Shown in pieces: positions 54,401 through 64,000 of a stretch of DNA of 64,000 nucleotides. The stretch is from Erythroxylum novogranatense. Taxonomy: Eukaryota; Streptophyta; Magnoliopsida; Malpighiales; Erythroxylaceae. The stretch lies in assembly GCA_029891385.1 (NCBI GenBank), contig CM057226.1:89784977-89848976 (forward strand), given 5' to 3'. Under the pieces are notes generated by a model. That model did not search any database. It was not told the origin of the DNA and saw nothing but the letters and a program-made list of their open reading frames with translations. Positions within the stretch are counted from its first letter, which is position 1. Each line of letters starts with the position of its first letter. Both the position numbers and the translations under genes were made by a program.

Positions 54401-55411
54401 CATACTTTAACTACCATAACCAATTCCCTTACACAAATATGCATTAAACCCATTCAAACCTACCTCTTTCATAATCAAATAAATGCTAAAAGGATGCTCA
54501 TAAATGCTTCTAACTACCAAAAGCATAAAAACAACTCTATTCCTTACCTTAATAAGTTCAAGCTCTCAATACTCCTTAATTCTTCAAGCTCACACCAATT
54601 TCTTTTTTTTTTCACATCTCACCCACGGTTTTCATAAGCTTACCAAAGGTTTTCATCCACTCAAAGCTTCAACTTGGTTTATGTGTGAAGAAGAGTAAGC
54701 AAAGAACCAAGGAGAAATGTCTTGTATGATATAAGTAGAAGAAAATTTCGAAGGAGAAAAAGAACACTCCAAGGAAAGAGGAACCAAGTTTCGGATGGGA
54801 AGGAAGAAGAGCTTTCCAAAGCTTTCCAAGACCAATTTTATAAGTATAATAAGGAGGAAGGTCGTGGGTGATAATAAGATGGGACAAAATCAATTAATGG
54901 AAGGGGACACTTGGCTTTTGAAATGGAGAAAAGACAAAATAACTTAAGTAACATACTTTATTCATAATCTAATCTCATTTACTCCCACTTAAACACTAAT
55001 CATGACTCTCACATAATTTCCACAATTAATTTATTCAATAATCCTATGCCATTATGCAGCCCCTTTTCAGTACAGAAAAGGCTCACTCAGTCCGTCAGTT
55101 GGAATTTTCCAGTCCGGGAAATAACCCCGAAAAATTCCAGAAAAATTTTCATAAATCCCTAAAAATGTAAAACAATTTATGGCACACTCCAAATAATTTT
55201 TCAAATACGATTATCCAATAATTTTCACAAAGAAACTCAATTAGACACTTATGCCGGAAATGTCATGAATGCATGTATACCATGTGCATGTGCAAAACAA
55301 TCATCAGTTATAGAGGCTATATAATGTAAGTTCATGCCGAGTTATAATTTAATACTTCTAACCCGTCCCAAATGACCAATAAACCCTTCCAATAGAAGAT
55401 GGGATGTTACA
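51437..55411 (-). repeat. Tek-1 3' LTR, main part
   Basis: With 19829-19840 it makes a 3,987-bp LTR starting TGTAACATCCCATC on the minus strand. It holds perfect GC palindromes (52958-52981; 53004-53035), several ACAACTTTCATGAA modules, a GTGAGTTTGCGAACTCA dyad (51811-51827) and a possible TATA box (54836-54844). Confidence 0.92.
54836..54844 (-). promoter_or_regulatory. Possible TATA box of the Tek-1 3' LTR
   Basis: CTTATAAAA on the minus strand, about 10-200 bp upstream of a pyrimidine/purine-rich leader; duplicate at 63497-63505. Confidence 0.4.
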
Positions 55412-55424
55412 ATTCTCCCCTCCT
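55412..55424 (-). other. Tek-1 polypurine tract
   Basis: AGGAGGGGAGAAT on the minus strand, the same as Tek-2's. Confidence 0.9.
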
Positions 55425-57578
55425 AATAAAAATTTCGTCCCTGAAATTCTTACCTGGTTGATCGAAAAGATGAGGATACTGTCTCCTCATATGCTCCTCG
55501 GTCTCCAAGGTAGCCTCCTCAGTCGAATGGTTCCTCCAGAGAACCTTCACCAGTGGAATACTCTTATTCCTCAAATGTTTCACCTGTGACCCGACAATCT
55601 GTATCGGCTCCTCTACATAACTCAGATTACTAGAGATTTCAATCTCCTGAGCCGGTATCACATGTGTCGGATCTGACCGATATCTGCGGAGCATACTCAC
55701 ATGGAAGACGTCATGCAACTGAGACATCTCACTCGGTAAAGCTAGCCTGTAGGCCAAAGGTCCTATTCTCTCAGTAATCTCATATGGACCAATGTACCTA
55801 GGGCTTAGCTTACCCTTCTTGCCGAATCTCAGCACACCATGCCACGGTGATACCCGTAAGAATACTATGTCGCCAACATGATACTCCATCTCCCTCCTAT
55901 TCTGATCCACATAGCTCTTACATGCATCTTGGCGGCTTTAATTGACTCGAATCAGTTTCACCTTATCAACAGTGTCCTGAATCAACTCTGGACCCTCAAT
56001 CATCCTGACACCCTCTTCATCCCAATACAACGGTGATCTACACGGTCGCCCATACAATGCCTCATAAGGTGCCATCCCGATGCTGCTATGATAGTGATTA
56101 TTATATGCAAACTCTATCAAGGCCAAATACTGGTCCCATGCTCCTCTGAACTCCAATACATATGCCCGAAGCATATTCTCAACAATCTTAATAGTCCTCT
56201 CACTCTGTCCATCTGTCTGAGGATGAAATGTTGTACTGAAGTTCAGCTTAGTACCCATAGCAGACTGCAAACTCTGCCAGAATCTCGACGTGAATCTGGG
56301 ATCCCTGTCTGACACTATCGACACTGGGACCCCGTGCAGTCTCACTATCTCTTTCACTTACTTCTAGGCCAACTGATCAAGAGAATTGTTCTCCCTCACT
56401 GGCAAGAAATGGGCCGATTTAGTCAACCGGTCCACTATGACCCAGAGAGCATCATGCTGCCTCGGCGTCCTAAGCAAACCCATAATGAAATCCATGGTAA
56501 TTAGTTCCCATTTCCACTCCGGAATAGGCAACGAATGAAGTTTCCCTACTGGAGCCTGGTGCTCAGCCTTAACCTGCTGGCACGTCATACATCTGTAGAC
56601 ATATTCTGCCACCTGCTTCTTCATACCAGGCCACCAGAAATGTTGCTTAAGAGTGTTATACATCTTGGTAGTACCAGGATGCATAGCATAGGCAGCCATA
56701 TGTGCCTCCTCTAGGATCTCTCGCCTCAAGTCATCTACATCAGGTACACAGAGTCTCTGTCCCAACCATAAGGTCTCATCTCTCAACTCAAACTCGTAAC
56801 TCGAATCGACTTTTACCTTCTCAATCAGTCTCACCATAACAGGATCCTTGTCCTGAACTCTCCTGATCCTGTCCAGTCGCATCGGTCTCAGTTTCAAAGT
56901 AGCCAACAACACTCCATCCTGCTCCAAATCCAACTGCACATTCAAGGCTCTCAACTGAATCAAATTAGGCAACCTCATTGCCTGCATCTGAGCTGTACTG
57001 GTATGTGACTTCCTACTCAGAGCATCTGCCACTACATTGGCTTTCTCCGGGTGATACTCAATAGTACAATCATAGTCCTTCAACAACTCAAGCCATCTCC
57101 TCTGTCTCAAATTCAACTCTCTCTGGCTCAATAGGTATCTCAAACTCTTATGATCTGTGAAGATTTGGAATGTCTCACCATACAGGTAATGCCTCCAAAT
57201 CTTCAAAGCAAACACAACCGCAGCTAACTCCAAATCATGAACAGAATAGTTTACCTCGTGAGACCTCAACTGTCTCGAGGCATAAGCAATGACTCTACCA
57301 TGCTGCATCAAGACACACCCCAATTCCTGATGCGATGCATCACTGTATACCTCAAATCCTCCAGTCCCAGATGGAATAGCTAACACCGGTGCAGTAGTCA
57401 ACCGATGTTTCAGCTCCTCAAAGCTCCTCTGACACTCCTCACTCCATCTGAATGGCACATTCTTCCTCAGAAGTTTTGTCAGAGGGGAAGAGATCAGTGA
57501 AAACCCCTCGACAAACCTCCGTAATAACCAGCCAATCCGAGGAAACTCGAATCTCGGCACATTCCTAGAGCCTCCCAC
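55425..57578 (-). pseudogene. Tek-1 pol: RNase H, integrase, chromodomain
   Basis: Three minus-strand frames. In 57578-56364 (404 residues), RNase H has D80 (VYSDAS), E117, D142 (FTDHKSL) and D185 (VADALSR), followed by the integrase zinc part ([12 protein letters not shown] ... CMTCQQVK) and the first core Asp (LITMDFIMG). A stop in LDQLA* breaks it. Frame 56357-55938 has IVRLHGVPVSIVSDRDPRF (second Asp) and [11 protein letters not shown] (Glu). Frame 55910-55407 has the GPY/F region and the tail [17 protein letters not shown], with Leu replacing the usual Trp of the chromodomain-like module. RNase H and integrase catalytic residues are all present. Two breaks would need repair for activity. 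Confidence 0.92.
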
Positions 57579-58366
57579 TTCAAGACCGCCTCAACCTTAC
57601 TCGGATCCACTCAATACCCTCTCCGGTCACTATATGTCCCAAAAGATCACTGATCCGCCAAAATTCACACTTCATCAACTTGGCATATAAGCTGTCTCGC
57701 CTCATAGTCCGCAACACAATCCTCAAGTGCTCACTATGCCCTGTCGTCCCTCGAATACACTAGAATGTCATCAATAAATACAATAACAAACCGATCCGGT
57801 GGGGCTGAAATACCTTATTCATCAAGGCCATAAAATTCGCGGGGCATTAGTCAACCCAAACGACATCACTAAAACTCAAATGCCCATACCGCCCTCAGAA
57901 GGCACTCTTGGGCACATCGGCCTCAAATCTTCAATTGATAGTAACCAGATCGCAGATCTAACTTGGTGAATACCTGAGCCCCCTGCAACTGATCAAATAA
58001 ATCATCAATCCTAGGCAGTGGATACTTATTCTTCACTGTCACCCGATTCAACTGCCTGTAATCAATACACAACCTCAATGTCCCATCCTTTTTCTTCACA
58101 AACAAAACTGGAGCTCCCCATGGTGAGACACTAGGTCTGATAAACCCCTTCTCTAGCAACTCCTGCAACTGCACCTTAAGCTCCCTCAGTTCCACAGGTG
58201 CCATCCTGTATGGAGGTATAGATATAGGAGCAGTACCTGGAATGAGGTCAATAGTAAACTCTGTCTCTCGATCCGGCGGCAAACCTGGTAGCTCATCAGA
58301 AACACATCCGAAATTCCCTAACCACGGAATATCCGAAGCCTCTCGCTCAACTCGTATCAACCACAT
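57579..58366 (-). pseudogene. Tek-1 reverse transcriptase
   Basis: Frame 58366-57923 gives the start of [56 protein letters not shown] and [15 protein letters not shown]. Between 57922 and 57579 the palm is in fragments. [15 protein letters not shown], with the catalytic FIDD, is readable near 57795-57750, but frameshifts occur on either side. RT copies element RNA. More damaged here than in Tek-2. Confidence 0.9.
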
Positions 58367-58899
58367 GAGCAGATATGCCTCATGACCTCCCGCATCGGCC
58401 TCGTGGCACTAAGGAAAGAGATCATCCGGCCGGTATCGCCGACTAACTCCTCTCGAACATCGCTTCAGTCGACCAGAGACTCCAAAATAACCTCCTTGGT
58501 ATAACAGTCCATAATAGCCCTATGGGCCGTCAGCCATTCCATCCCCAGAATGACATCGATCTCTCTCAGAGGTAATACTATAAGGTCTGCCCTCAGCACT
58601 GCTTGATCAATCTGGATCGAGCATCCCCTGCAGACCTCTCCCAATATAGTAGTCATACCTAGAGGTGTACTCACCTCTAACCCATACTGTAACATCTCCC
58701 TATCCCCATGCAATCTACATGCCATATGAGGTGCAACAAAAGAATGGGTGGATCCAGGATTCAGCAATGCAAACGCCTCAATGTCAGAAATATAGAGCAT
58801 ACCAGCTACAACATCAGGGGAATCCTGGGCCTCCTGTCTCGTCATGGCGTAGACCCTGGCTTGGGAGTGTGGTCGGCTGCCCCGACCCTCAGTCCTCAC
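58367..58899 (-). pseudogene. Tek-1 protease
   Basis: Frame 58899-58465 has 144 residues. ALLNPGSTHSFV (44-55) is the active-site loop, where the family has LIDSGSTHSF, so catalytic Asp is replaced by Asn and Ser by Pro. The C-terminal motif IDVILGMEWL is intact. The link to RT (58464-58367) is out of frame. As read, the protease cannot be active. Confidence 0.88.
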
Positions 58900-59990
58900 A
58901 AAGGATCCCTCAGCTCTACCATGGCCTCTACCTCGGCCCTCTCATGACGGATCCATGCTCGATCCACCCACTACTACTCACAGATCAGAAGATTACTCTG
59001 GCTCGGCCACTACCAAGAGATCGAGCTCCCAATGTAGCTGGGCAATCCCGAATCTGATGATCCATGGAGCCGCATTTAAGGCAAGCTCCAGTCACTCGCC
59101 AACACTCTCCACTGTGCCTCTTCTCGCAGTACTCGCAGACTGGGGGAACCTACCCAAAACCTCTCGCCATCGCCACCGCCATCGCCATCAGGTAAATCTC
59201 CTCTTTGTCCAAAACTCGATTGTCTGGATCCTCCGAAGATCTAAAGGTCCCGCTCTGGCGCTGCTAAAACTCCTACCAGAGTCGCCTCGATGTCACTAAC
59301 TCTCTTCCCTCGGACCCTCGACCTATCTCTCGATCGTCTCGTCTCACTATCTCGCTCCACTCTCTGGCATGCAGCTCTCAATCAGTATAAAGGAGCCCAT
59401 GTCGATCGGGCCAATCTCGCACGGATTTCCAAATTCAGCCCCATCTCAAACCTCCGGCACCTATCTGTCTCAAGAGAAACCACGTGAGTCAGATACCCCA
59501 TCAACTCATTAAACCTCACCTCGTACTGCCATCACATCATCCTACCTGTCTCACTCAAGAATTCCTACATCTTCATTTCCAGATACACCTTGGGCATATA
59601 GTTATCTCTGAAAGCCCTCAGAAAATCTGCCTAGGTCAGTAAGCAAGGCCTGGTGGTACTACCCGGAACAGTCTTCCACCATGTATAAGCGGGGCCCTGC
59701 AGAAGAGATACTGCATAATCGAACCTCTCATCAGGTTCGCAATCCATCTGATCAAGGACTCTCTCAGTCCTCTCCAAACATCCCTCAGCCTCGGCCGAGT
59801 GCATCTTCGCCATAAGTTCTGACCTTCTACTTACGCATGACAAATCGTATCTCCTCTCCCGTCTCACGGGAACGCTAGGATGTAACTCCTCAAATCGAGG
59901 CACCGATGACTCTCTGCTAGCTCCTACAGATCCCTGGTCAGCTGGTTGATCTATCTGATCACCTAAAACAGATGACCTATAACAAAACAA
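58900..59990 (-). pseudogene. Tek-1 gag (broken)
   Basis: Frame 59990-59631 holds the capsid N-terminal part (ERTERVLDQMDCEPDERFDY, SLLQGPAYTWWKTVPGSTT), close in pattern to Tek-2 gag. From 59630 to 59200 the capsid continues in pieces (scraps like YMPKVYLEMK and RRFEMGLN). Near 59155-59030 is a zinc-binding part (CEYCEKRHSGEC-like, then a CX2CX4HX4C knuckle with DHQIRDCP). Several frameshifts. The true start would lie near 59990, about 80 nt inside the primer site. Confidence 0.82.
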
Positions 59991-60067
59991 GAACTCTGAT
60001 CAGTTTCTACGTTTCTCACAATAATTCAAGCCTAATTATGTCCTAGTCCCAACAGATGCCAAACCAG

Positions 60068-60079
60068 GCTCTGATACCA
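60068..60079 (-). other. Tek-1 primer-binding site
   Basis: TGGTATCAGAGC on the minus strand, 5 nt from the 5' LTR; full initiator-Met match. Confidence 0.92.
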
Positions 60080-60084
60080 CCTAA

Positions 60085-63000
60085 TGTAGCACCCCTTTAC
60101 CATAGGATATGTACCGGGACGCCCGTAGGTCATTCCGATACACACCCTACGATAAGGGTGCGCCATCTTAACAAACACTAACACTCCACATGGCATCGAA
60201 AATCATAAAGCATTAATATGAAATCCACTAATGTTTGAAACCATAAATTTCTCATTTCATAACCTCAAAGCGATAAATTACACAATTGTTATTTTACGTA
60301 CATTAGTCCAAAAGAGAGTTAAACATAAACCTAGCTAGGTCATCCCTCAAAAGTGCCCGGTGACCGGCACGTGTGCCATGACTTCTCTTGCCAACTCAAT
60401 CTACGGCAGAAAAGTCCTCCTGAGCTATAAGTCTACTCGGTCCCGAAAAATAATTTGCAATTTTGGGTGAGTTTGCGAACTCGGTGAGAACCATCATCGA
60501 TGGTTCACCCAATTCATGCATATACACAATGTATCACAGCTACACAGTTATTTCACTAAAATACATTCAGAATTACCACATGATTATTAAGATATCAGTC
60601 AAAAGAACCAATTCAGAAGCACATGAGATGCGTGTGTGATGCTTTTCCAATTTATTACGTTGTTGTGATTGGCGCTAAAAGCTGTCCCATTACGCAAGCA
60701 TTAAGCGGTGAGCCATAGGCTCGAATCTTTATGGGCTCAAGGCCCGATTACGTTGAGCTTAAAGCTCTGCGTTCGCTCTCCGTCACTGTTGTCAATTACT
60801 GATCATGCAATTATGCATGGATGCAAATGTCCAAATAACAACATCTATACCATAACCGATTCCCATTTAACATAATCACATAAGTCAATCCCAAGTAATC
60901 ACATGAAAATCAATTATAACACTTCGATATTTCATTCCAAATATTTCAGACACCTATGTTCCGAAATCAATCAAAATCAAACACACATATTCCCATCCAT
61001 TATCTCCACATGGCATCAACGCGTAATATTAAACACATCAAGATTGAAAAACCAACTAGGTTACTCACCTAATAACTTTCGAGCTAATGCCGAAAAGTCT
61101 CTGCGATGTCCGTGGAACGACGGTCCAACTGAGTCTCTATAGCAATAACAATAGGTACACATTACTAGCTGTATACTTAGAAATATTAAACAATGCACAT
61201 GGAATCATTAAAACGTGTATAATGCATGTTCATGGCATTCCTGCCCTAATCAAATTTTTCCCATCATAAAATTCCATCAAAATTAGAAAGCTATAGCCAT
61301 CGACAAGGCACCCAATTTGGACCTCAATCGGTCCAAAAATAAATAAAACAGTGGTTAAAGGCTTCGTTATCCAGGGCCACGTCAATTTCCCGTCTAAAAA
61401 ATCCCAATTTATCATAAAATGAAATTAAATATGTTACAAATCCGATGCCTCAAGAATCAGGTCAATCGAACTTCGGACGGAAAAGAAATTGACAAAAGAA
61501 GCAAGAAATTCTAAAATACCAATTAACAATTAAAATAAAAGTAAAAAATAAAAAAAATGAAACACCAGCCTCACTGGGGCGAGACGTCGCCCTAGTGAGG
61601 CCGACTTATCCGGCCTCGTCACTAGGGCGACGCGTCGCCCTAGTGATGCCGCCCCCTTATAAGCCTCGTCACTAGGGCGACGCGTCGCCCTAGTGACGGG
61701 CGTGAGTCCCATTCCTTCGCCCTCTTTCCTACTTCCAACCCAAAATTTACAACAACAATAATTCTTAGCATACAAATCAGAAAAATACAAATTATACCTT
61801 GTTGGAAAGGGCATAAAAAGCTCTACAATTCTCAAGAAGACCATAAAAATTAATTCCAACCCTAAGGGTGTCAAAAATCCCATCAAAACTACTGCCTACT
61901 CAAAACCCATCAACACTGGACAGTACCTTGTAAATTAAAAAACTCACTGATTATTCAGCCAAAAATTACCACATAAATATGCTCAATAAGTTCATAATGT
62001 CATCTACAACTTTCATGAACAACCAAAAATCAAATTCCATTGCTAAACAAAACAATTAATTCACTCAATGTTGCTGTCCCTGAAATCATTCAATTTGAGC
62101 AGTAAACTTATAACAAGCATAACTCCCTGTACACAAGTCAGAAAAATCAGAACTTTACATCCCTGAAAAGATAAATCCTCAAACTTCAATTCTTCCTGAA
62201 ATAACCAAACTCCAATTCGGCCTCATCCAGTTTCAAATCGATTATGCAAGTTTCTGACCTAATCAGCACTTAACATCACAATGTAGGTTCAGATTTTGAA
62301 ATTCCATATCTCCCACATCTAATTTCCAAAACTTATAAGCCATATATCATTTTCAAGATCAATGTATCATATAGAACTCTTCAGTACATTTCAAACTCCA
62401 ATTCAATTTACAAAAATTACTAAAATTCTTCCAAACCCGAATGTGTACTAAATGTGCCAATCCAACTAGGTTTCAGTCAATGCATAAAAACAGTCAATAG
62501 TAATCAGGTCATATCTCCTAATATACAACTCGAAAAATAGCAAGATCAGTGACAATGAAAAACTAACTCAATATTATACAACTTTCATGAAGACCATTTT
62601 CCCAAATTCCATATCAATTAATTCAGAAAAATCACCAAACTAATTAGGTCATAAATGCGGGTACTGTTCACAGGCAATAAAACAGTAGCTTCCCATGCAA
62701 AATTTCACCCTTCTAACATTACAATTTAACAACACCTATTTCACACTAAATTGAAGCCAACATCCCAAAGTTTACTTGGGAACAAACCTCACATCATTTG
62801 CTCATCTATACCATTAGTTATGAACAAAACATGACAGTAGGTTTAAAACTCAATTTCCAGCTTTCATCAACAACCTAGCTTCTATCACTTCTAACATCAA
62901 TAACACATCACTAAGCATCCATTTCTACCTCTAATTCAACCACAAATTCATCACAACATACACTTCTATAATGACACAAAAATTGGCAGCCCATACCTAC

Positions 63001-64000
63001 ACACTTCCATACTTTATTTCCCTTCATTACACATCACAAACATCATTAACAACATTCTTATCACATACTTTAACTACCATAACCAATTCCCTTACACAAA
63101 TATGCATTAAACCCATTCAAACCTACCTCTTTCATAATCAAATAAATGCTAAAAGGATGCTCATAAATGCTTCTAACTACCAAAAGCATAAAAACAACTC
63201 TATTCCTTACCTTAATAAGTTCAAGCTCTCAATACTCCTTAATTCTTCAAGCTCACACCAATTTCTTTTTTTTTTCACATCTCACCCACGGTTTTCATAA
63301 GCTTACCAAAGGTTTTCATCCACTCAAAGCTTCAACTTGGTTTATGTGTGAAGAAGAGTAAGCAAAGAACCAAGGAGAAATGTCTTGTATGATATAAGTA
63401 GAAGAAAATTTCGAAGGAGAAAAGAACACTCAAGGAAAGAGGAACCAAGTTTCGGATGGGAAGGAAGAAGAGCTTTCCAAAGCTTTCCAAGACCAATTTT
63501 ATAAGTATAATAAGGAGGAAGGTCGTGGGTGATAATAAGATGGGACAAAATCAATTAATGGAAGGGGACACTTGGCTTTTGAAATGGAGAAAAGACAAAA
63601 TAACTTAAGTAACATACTTTATTCATAATCTAATCTCATTTACTCCCACTTAAACACTAATCATGACTCTCACATAATTTCCACAATTAATTTATTCAAT
63701 AATCCTATGTCATTATGCAGCCCCTTTTCAGTACAGAAAAGGCTCACTCAGTCCATCAGTTGGAATTTTCCAGTCCGGGAAAGAACCCCGAAAAATTCCA
63801 GAAAAATTCTCATAAATCCCTAAAAATGTAAAACAATTTATGGCGCACTCCAAATAATTTTTCAAATACAATTATCCCATAATTTTCACAAAGAAACTCA
63901 ATTAGACACTTATGCCGGAAATGTCATGAATGCATGTATACCATGTGCATGTGCAAAACAATCATCAGTTATAGAGGCTATATAATGTAAGTTCATGCCG
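60085..64000 (-). repeat. Tek-1 5' LTR (cut by the window edge)
   Basis: Copy of 51437-55411; about 74 bp of U3 lie beyond the window. Perfect palindromes at 61619-61646 and 61667-61698. Differences from the 3' LTR are mostly transitions and 1-4 nt indels. Confidence 0.92.

Larger units (their letters stand above)
19829..64000 (-). mobile_element. Tek-1: Tekay-type Gypsy element (runs past the window edge)
   Basis: Minus strand. The 3' LTR is 19829-19840 plus 51437-55411, the internal region 55412-60084, and the 5' LTR 60085 to about 64073, beyond the window. Without the nested Tek-2 it is about 12.65 kb. LTR termini are TGTAACATCCC and ...GGGGTGCTACA. It interrupted Gyp-C pol, and the 5 bp before it are GTCTT (19824-19828), so a matching GTCTT should follow the 5' LTR outside the window. 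The LTR copies differ by a few per cent by eye, with many C/T and G/A changes. Confidence 0.9.

Noticed and set aside
54308..54637. 109-codon plus-strand frame, identical at 62971-63300
   Set aside because: The two copies are the two LTRs of Tek-1, so identity does not show selection. The frame is antisense to the element, low in complexity and without a recognisable domain.

Overview
The window is plant nuclear DNA made almost entirely of LTR retrotransposons. I see no host gene, tRNA, rRNA or CRISPR array. It suggests a flowering plant with a repeat-rich genome. The evidence is long-LTR Ty3/Gypsy chromoviruses of Tekay (Del) type, recognised by a pol C-terminus with a chromodomain-like tail, Ty1/Copia elements of SIRE type and of a long-LTR Tork/Angela-like type, and initiator-Met primer sites (TGGTATCAGAGC). 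The species cannot be told from this.

The right two thirds (19829-64000) is a nest four elements deep, with target-site duplications (TSDs) at every junction inside the window. Tek-1 (minus strand, 19829 to just past 64000, LTR about 3.99 kb) carries Tek-2 (plus strand, 19841-51431, TSD CCCCC) inside its 3' LTR. Tek-2's 3' LTR is split by Cop-1, a Copia element (plus strand, 29218-49673, TSD CTATC). Cop-1's gag is split by Sir-1, a SIRE-type Copia element (minus strand, 33388-44008, TSD ATGGC). The order of insertion was therefore Tek-1, Tek-2, Cop-1, Sir-1. All four coding regions are broken by frameshifts and stops, although Tek-2 still has long pol frames.

The left third (1-19828) is older debris, mostly minus-strand Tekay-like pieces. 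It holds a Copia gag relic (1577-1911), a gutted element Gyp-A (LTR pieces 1912-2972 and 7701-8480, pol scraps 2973-3430 and 6533-6718), a complete LTR of a second family, Gyp-B (3489-6532), a SIRE-type solo LTR with TSD ACCAT (6724-7633), and the LTR of Gyp-C (8621-9477 plus 18070-19674) with the end of its pol (19691-19828). The Gyp-C LTR is interrupted by Nona-D (9478-18069, TSD CTCAT). Nona-D is a non-autonomous composite in which both outer ends are U3 starts in opposite orientation, with only about 0.5 kb of non-coding sequence between each primer site and polypurine tract.

The most unusual features are: Nona-D's inverted-U3 architecture with a perfect TSD; Sir-1's upstream end, where a 9-nt U3 tip is fused to 1.17 kb of sequence that normally lies upstream of the polypurine tract; palindromic AAGTCGACTT arrays in Cop-1; co-varying leader hairpins in Cop-1; and GC-rich dyad blocks inside the Gypsy LTRs. 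Many small indels centred on CAG/CTG sites suggest that base-calling errors at methylated CHG sites may have created some of the apparent frameshifts.
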